Below are positions 1-8,564 of a stretch of DNA of 10,300 nucleotides, piece by piece. Position 1 is the stretch's first letter. Every line of letters starts with the position of its first letter. The stretch comes from Stereocaulon alpinum (taxonomy: Eukaryota; Ascomycota; Lecanoromycetes; Lecanorales; Stereocaulaceae): positions 1-10,300 of the forward strand of contig JAEUBA010000316.1 in NCBI GenBank assembly GCA_018257865.1. Direction: 5' to 3'. Position numbers and translations under genes: made by a program. A model generated the notes under the pieces. It worked only from the letters and a program-made list of their open reading frames with translations, was not told the origin of the DNA and did no database searches.

Positions 1-2512
1 AATATAATAGGTATAATACGAACTCTTATTAGATATAAACCTTTTAATTCGAGTATTAACTATATACCGATACGCTAGCGAAACCTTAACGGGGGTCTAA
101 TTATTAGTAAGATATATATAGCCCGCTAGTAGTAGGAGATATAAGATAAGCTCCCTAATAGCTTAATAGTAGTACCGGTTATAATATCGTTAGATAAGAC
201 CTATTTATTATAGATATACGGAGATTAGTAGGCGTAGCTAGTCTATATTACTATTAGTAACCTTAATTAAGGTATTCGGCGGGTATAGGTTTAGCTAGGG
301 ATAATATTACTTAGACTAATACTATTAGTCTATAATAGTATAAAAGTTAAGGTGTATTACTATACTATAGGGCTTATAGTTAAGGGTAAGCCAGCTGAAG
401 TACGGATCTTACTTAATATACTAATAGTATTCTATTAAAGTACTTAAGGAGCTAGCGCCTAAGGGGATCCTTATTATATACGCAGACGGACGAATATAAT
501 AATACTACCTAATACTCGCGTCTATACTAGGCGATTATAAGGAATAAGTCCTAATAACCTTAATTAAGAGTAGTAAATACTATCTGATCTGCTTAGTACT
601 ACTAAATAAACGGGAACGACTACGTCCCGAAATACTGTATCTAAAGCGAATACCTAAAAATACTATAGAGCAGCTATAGATATAAAAAGCGTATAATAAG
701 AATACGCCTAGGCTTTTACTAGATATAATAGTATATAACCGGCCTAACTTTATAGACGGCTACTTCGCAGTTAACGTCTACTAACTATAAACGTTTGATA
801 TATTATACTAATTAATAGTTAAAGGGCTATTAAACTACCTCCTAGACTAGCTAAGGGAGTATATTAGAGAGGGATAAATAAAGCTTAAGGTATAAGCCTT
901 AATTAACGCCTGCTTTTAAGCTATACCTAAATTTACTAAGCTGAGGCGATTTCGGGAGTTTAGTAAGCTAAGCTAATAGATAGGAGAGGAGAGTAAAGAG
1001 ATATTACAGATTATAATACCCGTCTTTACGTCTCTTTTATCCGAAAAAAACTTAGACGTACTATATACGGGACGAGCTATTATTAACTTTATTATACTCG
1101 TAAGATACCGATCCTACGACGAAGCGATACTAGAATATATAGATATAGTGTTAGAAAGGATTGATCTACTTAAGGAGGTATTTCGAAAGTATAGACCGGT
1201 TAATAAGTAAACGGGCGAGCAAACCTTTAACTTTCCTAAATTCTATAGTATTAGTTACTATATTAATATAATTAGATACTATAGTCTACTAGATAGATAT
1301 AGTACCTAAGCCTCTAAAAGGGTATATCTAATATTACTTAAGAATTACTATAATCGAATAAATAAGTATAAGGATTACTAGGAGTAATTAATAGAATATA
1401 ACGAACGTTATATTAAGTTAATGATTATATAGGATATTAAAACTTTCGAAGAGACGGAGCCTATATTACTTTATTAAAAGAGAAAATAAGAAGACGAGAA
1501 AAGTATAAAGGCTAGGATCCTCCTAAATCTATATTAACTAGGATAGCGAGCAGACGCGGAAGAGCGCTATATACTAAAATACCTATATAGATATAATAGT
1601 TGTTACTAGCGAACGGCGAGGGATATGGCTAAATAGCTAAATATAGCTAGGTTTCTCTAAAGCCTAGCTGCGTTTCTTAAGGCGTACTGAGCGAAAACGC
1701 TAAGCTACGGTAGTATAACCTTAAACCTAGATATTAATAGAAGGGAGGTAGACTATAGCTAGGTTAAGAGCTACCTAGTCTATATCTATTTAGGCCTTAT
1801 ATATTAGAAGACTATAGGAGAGGACTCCTCTAATTTAGGACGTCTCTATAAGGATTTAGTAGTCTATAGACCTTATAAATATTCGCAGTATTTAACCTAG
1901 CGTAGAGATTATATATAAGTCTAAGAATAAGACTATAAGAGTTGAAACTTAGAAACTATATAGGAGGGAAAGTTAGTTAGCTAGGTCTTAGTTATTATAG
2001 AGGTAAAGGATCTTAGTACTAAGGACTTTAAGTAATAACCTAGTTATATCTAAGCTGCCTTTATAGAAGTCTTTAATTATTAATATCTAGGGTAGGTATA
2101 AGAGTGCTATAGAATAGTTAAAGTTAAAAAGGTATAGGCGTCGCTTATACTTAATCCTCGAATAATAGGCGCTCGCCGCTTCTATAGACTACTAAATATT
2201 AAGCGAAGTACTTATCTAGTACTAGGAACGGTTAGAGGAAAAGAGATATTCTATATTAATAGTTTTATCGACTAGGACTAATATAATATGGTATATTACC
2301 CTAAATTCCTAATGATTAATACTAAGGCAGCGTAACGAATCTATACTAAATTCCTACCAAATTCTTCTTAGGCAACGCTATAAACCTAAGTATAATACTA
2401 TAAAAGGAGGAGAGATAATACTATAGATATATCTAGGTTAATAGAGCGGAGGAAATACTGCTACTAACTACCCTCGCAGCGTCTAAAGCTAAGGCTTTAG
2501 TCTTAAGGAAAA
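1..2512 (+). pseudogene. Plavaka-family transposase, destroyed by RIP
   Basis: The product would have been the element's transposase. Frame 1 carries the start of the conserved domain: QDKLP-like codons at 142-156, then VVPVII followed by DKTYL at 193-207, matching the family's 'VVPVI.aSDKT.L' block. Near 430 the reading shifts to frame 2 and then stays there to about 2512. Frame 2 shows YADG (479-490), a KYYLIC segment (575-592) where the family has a Cys-rich KxCPxC-type motif, PNFIDGYF (743-766), a helical block ending LLKEVFRKYR (about 1168-1197), and NFPKFYSISYY (1229-1261), matching the family's conserved NxPKxHS..HY block with His turned to Tyr. The C-terminal part includes ARRFYRLLNIKRSTYLVLG (about 2171-2227). 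About 50 in-frame stops are present, nearly all TAA/TAG plus two TGA, and there is no net indel over some 2 kb. The start codon was not found. The fold is recognised by eye, not by search. Confidence 0.72.
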
Positions 2513-2813
2513 CCTCTAATATAAAGAACTAACCTATAATTTTAATTACCGCAGCGGTATCGATTCGCTCTTTAGTATATTTAATTATAGCTTTATTACG
2601 TCAGCAGGCTATATAGCGTCTTACGCGTATAATATTTACTTACTTTAGTATTAGGTCTATAGCCCTTATATATTACTAATATTCGAGTACTTTAGTAAGC
2701 TGAGGAGTAGAGAGGTTATTAAGCTCGCGGAGTCGTATATAGAGTCTAACGGGGAAGATAGGGAGCAAATTCGTTAGATATTAAGCCTTTATAGCGATAC
2801 TTTACTAAAATAA
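2505..2813 (+). pseudogene. Degenerate reading frame after the transposase; function unknown
   Basis: Frame 3 reads for about 100 codons with only four stops before the TAA at 2811, well below what such TA-rich DNA gives by chance. After that point stops become dense. The N-terminal half is aromatic, Ser and Ile rich (for example YNFNYRSGIDSLFSIFNY). The C-terminal half is charged and looks helical (KLRSREVIKLAESYIESNG at about 2697-2753, then EDREQIR). It begins where the frame-2 transposase loses sense. It may therefore be the transposase C-terminus after a frameshift or former intron, or a separate second ORF of the element. I recognise no domain. RIP stops sit at probable former Gln or Trp codons. 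Confidence 0.4.
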
Positions 2814-2867
2814 TAGCGATAAGACTATAAACTATAAGGGGAGTTATTAAGAAACGTCTAGCTAGAT

Positions 2868-2975
2868 ATTTATCTAACTTAGATAGAGTAGAACTAAGTT
2901 AGATAATACTTAGATAGGGTAAACCCTAAGTTAGATACTACTTAGATAGTATAAAACCTAACTTAAATATCTATA
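2868..2975. repeat. Cluster of ACTTAGATA / TAAGTTAGATA motifs
   Basis: Within about 100 bases the motif ACTTAGATAG or close variants occurs three times (near 2878, 2908 and 2939). TAAGTTAGATA occurs twice (near 2895 and 2928), and related TATCTAACTT and CCTAACTTAAAT occur at the edges. The motifs alternate in direct and inverted order. CACTA-like transposons carry such short subterminal repeats as transposase-binding sites, and the cluster follows the transposase remnant. The role is inferred. RIP has blurred the copies, so the original consensus is uncertain. Confidence 0.45.
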
Positions 2976-4133
2976 GCTTATTAAGCTTTAATAGCTAAGT
3001 ACCGCTAAGCTATATCTAGTAGTAATATTTTCCTAGCTTAAGAAAGGTTAATACTAACTTAGAAATATCTGATAGGTATACTAATATAGAATAGACTTAA
3101 TAAGCTATTCCTATACTTTATCGTCTTAAGTATTAAGTATATAGGTTCTATTTCGGTCTTTAGATAGAATTTCTGCCGCTATATATGCTGGGGACGCTAA
3201 TATTATTACTTCTATTTATAATAGCGGCTAGCAATCTATTAAAGGGTCCTAATATCATAATTTTAAGAATCTAGTATATTAAGCTTACAGAGTAGTAAGG
3301 TTATGTTTTTAAAATATTAATATACTACGTCTATACAGCTGCAAATGTATAATAAAGCTTTAAGAACCTTAAGTACTCGTCCTAAACTATTTGAGATACG
3401 TAGTAGTATATCTCTATATTAACGTACTACCTTAGAAATAGTAACGTCTATAATAAGCGACTATATAGTATACTAGCTAGGATAATAGTAAGAAGGATAT
3501 ACTTAGATACTATTCTTAGAGCCCCCCTAATTAAGCTGCTGGATACTAATCGGATAAGTGTAAAAAAGGGCGAAATATATACGCCCCTAATCTAGTAAAG
3601 TTTTGTAAGGTGCCGCTGATAAGTTAGTAACTAGACGTCGTAACTCTCTATATTAATTATTTGCTTAAATTATAAGGAGTAGAAGATATAGTTATATTAG
3701 TAGATAATAGGTTATTATAGAGTTAAGCCTTTACTCGAAAGCGGCTTTTATATACTAAAGGAGCTATCAGCAGTAGCTATAATTCAAACGGATTATATAT
3801 ATAGAAGACTTTATTTAGCTTTAACTACCTACTTAAATTATATATAAAGATATATAGCTACTAATTAGTAGATATATATAGACTATATAAGAGTTTATTA
3901 ATTATAATAACTTGAAAAGAAGACTGGTAGCTGTATATTAGTAGCGTTATGTTACTAATTAAGCTAATAGCTAGCTAAACGCGTAATAGATATACTAATT
4001 AGTTAGATATTATACTAACAGTAATATCTAGTTGCTAGCTGGACTAATATTATTAAATTAGTAGTAAAGAGTTACAGATCGGGCTGATTTAATACTGTTA
4101 GTAATATTAAGTTACTAATTCCGCTATATCCTG
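2976..4133. other. AT-rich, RIP-mutated stretch without a recognisable gene
   Basis: I see no convincing reading frame on either strand. In particular, the reverse transcriptase expected downstream of the minus-strand Gypsy protease is not visible. A few TG and CA sites survive (near 3180-3200, 3300-3345, 3920-3955 and 4080-4130), so RIP is slightly milder than in the transposase. Short inverted words such as GCCGCTAT (about 3176) against ATAGCGGC (about 3221), and repeated TTAGTAA/TTACTAA words around 3950-4120, may be parts of transposon ends. Nothing here supports a firm call. Confidence 0.5.
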
Positions 4134-4205
4134 CTGTCAGCCCTACCGGCGCGCTCGGTAACTCGGGGTTCCCCAGCAACTTTTGGGAAAGCGCGATATA
4201 GTACT
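4134..4205. other. GC-rich, RIP-poor island at an element junction
   Basis: This short block keeps intact CA/TG sites (CTGCTGTCAG, CCAGCAAC) and is rich in C and G (ACCGGCGCGCTCGG, then GGGGTTCCCC), in sharp contrast to both flanks. It lies where the Gypsy pol frame fades out and the gene-less AT-rich DNA begins. It could be the terminus of a DNA transposon (CCCTACCGG resembles a CACTA-like end), a recently inserted or unique sequence, or a piece too diverged to be a RIP target. The minus strand is open through it, but the translation resembles no family I know. Confidence 0.4.
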
Positions 4206-4214
4206 TCTTTAGAT

Positions 4215-4918
4215 TCTAGGCTAGCAGGTGGAAAGCTGCTATACTAATTTAACTAATATCTAACGCCTTATTTTCTTTAGGCGGGGGAGGAGTAGGCTGA
4301 GGGGTACTAACCTTCTTTAGCTTAGGTTTTGCTATAGCGATCTTAGTAGGCTTTGCTAGCTTTAAGGTAGTTAATTTAACTTTAACTCCTAGACTAGAGG
4401 TAGATAGCTTAGGCGTAGGTATACTAGTATAGTCGTAACGCCTTAGTACAAAGATAATACGATTATCTACTATATTTAGTAGGACCTTATACTTATTTAT
4501 CTATAGCTTACTAAGGATAATATATTAATTACCTAAGTTAGTAATAAGTATAGGTACGGTAGACTCTATATAATCGCTAACTTATATAGAAGGGTAGATT
4601 ATATAGGTAATAGGCTTCCTTCTTATTTTACTATTATATCCGTAAAGGTATCGGGGTTTCGAAAGGGGAATAGGGATAATATTAAGGGTATCGGAAAGGA
4701 TTTACACTTCTTTTTTATTAATAAATAAGTATATAGTAGTACTAGTATTAATAAAAGCTTTTAATTTATATTCCTTATCCTAAGCTATTAAGGTAATAGG
4801 ATATATAAATAAACGCCTATTAAAGGGATTATAGAATTCTACGGATAATAAGAATAGTAGGTCTTTAGAGGCGACTTCCTTAAGGATAGCTAGTTTTCTA
4901 AATCTAACGACTCCTTAA
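4215..4918 (-). pseudogene. Gypsy pol N-terminus: retropepsin-like aspartic protease, RIP-inactivated
   Basis: The normal role would be cutting the Gag-Pol polyprotein in the virus-like particle. The frame reads NPFNRRLF (about 4820-4843), then the active-site region KAFINTSTTIYLFI with NTS at 4741-4749, where the family has catalytic D-T/S-G. GAY to AAY and GGN to AGN are exactly RIP-type G to A changes, so the catalytic Asp is lost. Next come KPRYLYGYN, matching the flap-side block of fungal Gypsy proteases, and LLNIVDNRIIF, matching the block at the domain's end. A Lys/Pro-rich tail follows (KKVSTPQPTPPPP). An in-frame TAA at 4249-4251 may be an ex-Gln codon, because AAFHLLA continues beyond it in frame. 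The frame is offset by -1 relative to gag. No reverse transcriptase follows. Confidence 0.7.
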
Positions 4919-6537
4919 CTTCTTTAATATCTCTAATATCCTTATCTTCGCTACTAACTTCTTATACTACTTCGCGGAGACACTTAGGGTATTCTAGGGC
5001 GAAGTAGCCTTCCTCGTTATAATAGAAGTACCTTAGCTTATCCTTTAATACGGGATACTCCTCCTTATAAGGTTCCTCTTTATAGGAGTTAGATAGGGGG
5101 CGGGTAGTAGTACTTCTAAATATAACCTAGTAATCTATATAAGGGTTTAGAGTAGGTAAAGGGGCTCGCTAGCTCTTTATTCTTAGGATACTATAAGGGT
5201 TAGTATTTACCGAAGGCTTTATCGCAGCTTCTTTAGCTTAGATATTATATATCTCCCTATTAGTAATTATAAGGAACTTATTAAGGGTACTATAGTCCTT
5301 ATTTATCTTATATTTCTTAGTATAGATATCCCGTTTTAGTATAGGGGAGATCTTCTTATATAGATCCTCGAACTAGCGTTTAGTATTAATTTTTCTAGTA
5401 GTTATAAGCTAGGTAAATTTAATATAGAAATTATTATAAGTTATTAATCCTATTTTAAGCTTATAGTAGGCGAGGCGGGTAGACTAGATATAATTATAAT
5501 TAAAAAAACGCTAGTTAAGTATCTTTAAGATATCGGAGGCGTTTTTAGTAGGGCTTATATAATTAGGATCTATATACTAAAGGATTAAGGTTTAAGCTTC
5601 GCTAGAGTAGTATTTAAAGTAGGCTAAGACTTACTTTAATCCTTCCTAGAAGTTAATAGGGTATTCCTTAATAAATAGCTTTATTACTATCTTCTATAAA
5701 TTATACTCTACCTTACCTTTATAATTACTAAAATAATTATAGGGATACTTAATTTTAGATAGATTAACGGGAGAGCTACTAGGGGTAGGCTTAGGAAGGT
5801 AATAGTCTATTAATAGCTAGAGATTAGCAGTAAGGGATCTCTACTAACGTTAAGAATTAGGAGGCGTAGGCGGGAGGGTATTCGCTATAAGGGCCGCTAC
5901 TATAGCAGCTTAGATAGTAGTTATTATAAAGGTAGTCTAGGCCTTAGTAAAGGCTAGCGTATCACCTATATTAGTAGTTAACGGAGGGGGTATAGTAACT
6001 ATTTTTTTAGTATCTTCCTTAAAGCTTAAGTTCTCTACGTCTTCCAGCTTAGAAGTTTTAATTAAGGGTAAGGGGTTATTAGGATTTAAAGAAGAGGGTA
6101 TAGGTACTAGAGACTAGCTTAAAAATAAGAATCTTAGATAGTTAGGAGGTACGCTTTAGCGTATACTCTTATAAGATAGTATATAAGTAGTAGATAGGTA
6201 GGTAGAGGGATAAAGACTAAGGTACTTAGTATTTAGGTAAGTAGGATTAGAATCGTATTATTAGGTATAATTTAGGTTTATAGAAATTTTCTTTAACACC
6301 CGCTAGTACTAGTAATATTATAGATAGTAGGCCGTAGCCTCTTCTAATTATTAATAGTTTATAGGCCTATACCTCTTCAGCTTTATCTACTAGTAACTAC
6401 TCCTTATAATCTTCGCCTTTAGCGGGTTGTTTAGTTTCTTCTACTACCTTAGTAGGGTCGAATACTAAGTTAGTTTATATTATTTATTTAACCTCGCTGA
6501 TATACTTACGAGGGTAGGGGTAAGTGGTAAGATTTAT
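4890..6537 (-). pseudogene. Gypsy gag polyprotein with CCHC zinc knuckle, RIP-degenerate
   Basis: Gag forms the retrotransposon particle and binds its RNA. The capsid-like domain lies at about 5770-5170: YPYNYFSNYKGKVEYNL, later YIDPNYISPTKNASDILKIL, then RLAYYKLKIG (about 5480-5450) and FEDLYKKISPILKRDIY, a pattern typical of Retrotrans_gag. Upstream (6360-5780) is a Ser/Pro/Thr-rich linker. The zinc knuckle at 5030-4989 reads YFYYNEEGYFALEY, which is C-x2-C-x4-H-x4-C with all three Cys and the His turned to Tyr by RIP. The gag frame meets TAG at 4892-4890, which could be the true end or an ex-Gln/Trp codon. A good start candidate is ATA (ex-ATG) at 6537-6535, opening RKYISEV and VFDPTKVVEETKQPAKGEDY. 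The frame changes once between about 6400 and 6360. Length is about 550 codons. Confidence 0.7.
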
Positions 6538-6685
6538 TCTAATATTAGGGGCCGACCTAGAGCGAGTCGATAGGGGTGTTATTAGACTAGGAGAATAAAT
6601 CTAAGGAAGAAAAACTATATATAGGGAGCGTATATATAATATATTAGGGACGCAGCTTAGTAGGCGCTAAGGCTAAAGGGGCCTA

Positions 6686-6700
6686 GCGTTAGATTAACGC
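6686..6700. repeat. Short perfect inverted repeat in the LTR
   Basis: GCGTTA-GAT-TAACGC forms perfect 6-bp arms with a 3-base loop just downstream (minus strand) of the TATA-like box. It could be a hairpin in the leader RNA or a binding site. There is no further evidence. Confidence 0.5.
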
Positions 6701-6714
6701 CAACGTATATAAAT

Positions 6715-6751
6715 ACTAGCAAGTAATAAAGGACTAGCAAGTAATAAAAGG
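6715..6751. repeat. Two tandem 18-19 bp copies in the LTR U3 region
   Basis: ACTAGCAAGTAATAAAGG (6715-6732) is followed at once by ACTAGCAAGTAATAAAAGG (6733-6751), differing by one A. Both copies keep the CA of AGCAAG, unlike the surrounding RIP-mutated DNA. Tandem words upstream of a TATA element in an LTR often bind host transcription factors, but here that is only an inference. Confidence 0.7.
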
Positions 6752-6766
6752 CTAGCCCGTAACACT

Positions 6767-7300
6767 TTAGAGGCTATTCTAACTCCTAGAAATACGTAAT
6801 AAGTCTAAGCTTTAATAAAATAAGCACTTAATAGGTAGGACGCTAAGATAATTATCTAAAAAGTATATAAATCTATGATATCTGTAATAGTAGATAGCGT
6901 GTTACTATAATATACTAATTTAGACTTAATAGCTCTAGCTTAAAGGAAAGAGGCCAAAAAGAAACGTAGAAAAGACTTCTTTACAGGCGCCTAAGTGATA
7001 AATTAAGAGGTCTTAGACGAGAGGCGAGAAGCTTAGGACTAGGATACCGTATAGAGAAGACTTAGTAATATCTCTAAGGATATCTTTAGGAGGTAAAAGT
7101 CGAAGGAATCGTATATAGAAAGACTAGCGATACGAGTAATAGTAATACTAAAAAGATAAGCTCTAGCGATACGAGTAATAGCAATACTAAAAAGATAAGC
7201 TTTAATAATATATACCCTAGTACTACTAATAATATATAACCTAACGCCGCTAGCGGTATACGCCCTACCTATACTAGTAAGGCGATCGCTAAAGATATAG
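6767..7300 (+). pseudogene. Degenerate C-terminal frame, possibly a pogo/Fot1-type transposase tail
   Basis: A frame starting right at the LTR edge reads LEAILTPRNT, then DAKIII, KVYKSMISVIVDSVLL, YTNLDLIALA, a strongly basic KEAKKKRRKDFFTGA (about 6950-6994), EVLDERREA and LSNISKDIFRR. The final part is encoded by the 39-bp tandem duplication and ends near the TAG at 7298. Fungal pogo/Fot1-type (DDE_1/CENP-B-like) transposases often end in such a PxT...QxL, helical, Lys/Arg-rich tail, so that is my best guess. The stop density (17 in 178 codons) is no lower than chance in this DNA, so the case rests on sequence character only. The abrupt start at the LTR border suggests that the Gypsy element inserted into this gene, which would leave the catalytic part elsewhere. 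Confidence 0.35.
7124..7201. repeat. 39-bp tandem duplication (two copies)
   Basis: Two adjacent 39-bp copies (7124-7162 and 7163-7201) begin CTAGCGATACGAG and end AAAGATAAGCT. They differ at one base: AATAGTAAT in the first and AATAGCAAT in the second, which is CA against TA, the RIP change. Thirty-nine bases is 13 codons, so the duplication would keep a reading frame. It lies in the possible transposase tail. Confidence 0.9.
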
Positions 7301-7568
7301 TTACTAGCTATATAAGCCCTAGAGATCTTAGTAACTCCTTTATAGAAGCTTATTATAAGATTAGTAGTTAGGGTAACTAATACGGAGCTCGTAAGGCGAT
7401 AGCAGCGAGTTAAGGAATAGAGTAGTAACCCTATTAGATAGTAATTAGGCCGTAGGCAACGTACTCGACAGCCTTATAAGGCGTATATAGGTATATAGCG
7501 ACTTAGTAGGGTATAAAACGTCGATATCTATAATAAAAATAAATGTTCTAAACTATATTTAGTTGCTA

Positions 7569-7598
7569 GCCCTATAGGGCTGATCGGTTGAGTAGGTT
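7569..7598. other. Possible DNA-transposon terminal sequence with a perfect 12-bp palindrome
   Basis: GCCCTATAGGGC (7569-7580) is a perfect palindrome followed by TGATCGGTTGAGTAGG, in which TG sites survive. It lies to the right of the possible pogo-like tail, where a right terminal inverted repeat would be expected. The partner end is not in the window, so this is speculative. Confidence 0.2.
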
Positions 7599-8547
7599 AA
7601 TTAATTAGGGGTTAATCCTTCTAGCGCTATTATAGTAATAAATTAGATCCTAGATAGAAGAAAGATTAGAATAAGTATAACTTAGTACTCTAGATTAAAG
7701 ATATCTAGACTAGAGCGCGAAGGATAGAGTAACTTACTAGGCGGAATTATAGTTCTAGAGGTAAATAGGATATTTTCTTAGATATCTAAGGTATTAACTA
7801 TAGTAGTTAACTAGTTAATAGTAAGATCGTCCTAATCTTAATTTCTATCTTAGACTATATCGCTATCTCTATTCCTAGCGTTAAGGGGTTAGCTTTCCTT
7901 AGTAGTTATAGAGGCGGATAGTACTTAATTAGCCGTAAGCCTCTAGCTTTAATATTATTAATATTAAGCGTAGGTATTAGCATTTTAAGTTTCTAAATCT
8001 ATAGTATAGGCGGGTATATTATTAAATTAAGTTAGAAGAAGTAAGGGGGTAGAGGGGAGGAATAGAGGGTAGTAAAGGCTAAGGATAGGAGAAGGGAATT
8101 AAGGGATAAAGTATACTTAATAATAGATATTAGGGAAACTAGAAGTAAATATTAAATAATAGAAAGACTAATTATATTTAGATAAACCTAGGCGTAATAT
8201 TAGTAGATCGACTACTATAGCTAAATACTTAGGTTAGATTAGCTAAATAATATAACTAGGAGGTAAAGGGGTTCTTTTCTATAGCTAATTAGGGACGTAG
8301 AAGAGTATTAAGTATAAAAAATCTAGCTAATTAACCGCTTAACACTCTTTAGAGAATTAGATTAGTTAGTTTATATTTATAGTTACTAGTAGAAGCTACC
8401 CTCTAGAATATTAATTCTTCTCTAAGGTTTTTTTATTTATTACTTTTATATATTTATAGATAATTATAATTAGCTAATAGGTTTAGAGTCCTTATAGATA
8501 TATATATATTATATACGTATTATATTAAAATTATTAGCCTATAGTTC

Positions 8548-8564
8548 CTACTAGAATCTAGTAG
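8548..8564. repeat. Perfect 17-bp inverted repeat
   Basis: CTACTAGA-A-TCTAGTAG has 8-bp arms around one central base in an AT-rich, gene-less stretch. In DNA made mostly of CTA/TAG words such matches arise easily, so no function is proposed. Confidence 0.5.

Larger units (their letters stand above)
1..2975 (+). mobile_element. Plavaka-type DNA transposon remnant, left end outside the window
   Basis: This block holds a degenerate Plavaka-like transposase (1-2512), a second low-stop frame (2505-2813) and a cluster of short direct and inverted motifs (2868-2975) like the subterminal repeats of CACTA-like elements. No terminal inverted repeat or target-site duplication could be recognised. The left end lies before base 1, and the right end could be anywhere from about 2975 to about 4140. 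Known: Plavaka elements are fungal cut-and-paste transposons usually placed with the CACTA/EnSpm group. Inferred: all three parts belong to one element. Confidence 0.6.
4140..6764 (-). mobile_element. Truncated Ty3/Gypsy LTR retrotransposon (5' LTR, gag, protease)
   Basis: Read on the minus strand, the order is a 188-bp LTR (6764 to 6577), gag with a CCHC zinc knuckle, and a retropepsin-like protease whose frame fades at about 4215. Reverse transcriptase, RNase H, integrase and the 3' LTR are not in the window. The element is therefore either truncated or split by later insertions near 4140. The order gag-protease and the frame offset between them fit the Gypsy (Metaviridae-type) plan of fungal elements. 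All coding parts are interrupted by RIP stops. The exact low-coordinate boundary is uncertain by perhaps 100 bases. Confidence 0.7.
6577..6764 (-). repeat. 5' LTR of the Gypsy element (188 bp)
   Basis: On the minus strand the segment begins TGTTACGGGCTAGCC at 6764 and ends CTAATAACA at 6577, giving the TG...CA ends and a 5-bp terminal inverted repeat (TGTTA/TAACA) expected of an LTR. Gag starts shortly downstream. A TATTTATATACG box (6715-6704) is a plausible U3 promoter TATA element. Upstream of it are two copies of an 18-19 bp word (6715-6751), and a GCGTTA-GAT-TAACGC hairpin lies at 6686-6700. No second LTR is seen in the window, so the ends rest on this one copy. No clear tRNA primer-binding site (TGG...) follows directly. 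Confidence 0.55.

Noticed and set aside
2915..2935. Telomere-like CCCTAA/TTAGGG words
   Set aside because: Only single CCCTAA units appear, never in tandem.
2976..4133. Reverse transcriptase of the Gypsy element on the minus strand
   Set aside because: No YADD-like or other RT motif and no sustained frame could be found on the minus strand.
7120..7530. Ser/Asn/Thr-rich plus-strand frame (reads SDTSNSNTKK twice) as a separate gene
   Set aside because: Its stop density is about what chance gives in this TA-rich DNA, and it overlaps a more protein-like basic frame.
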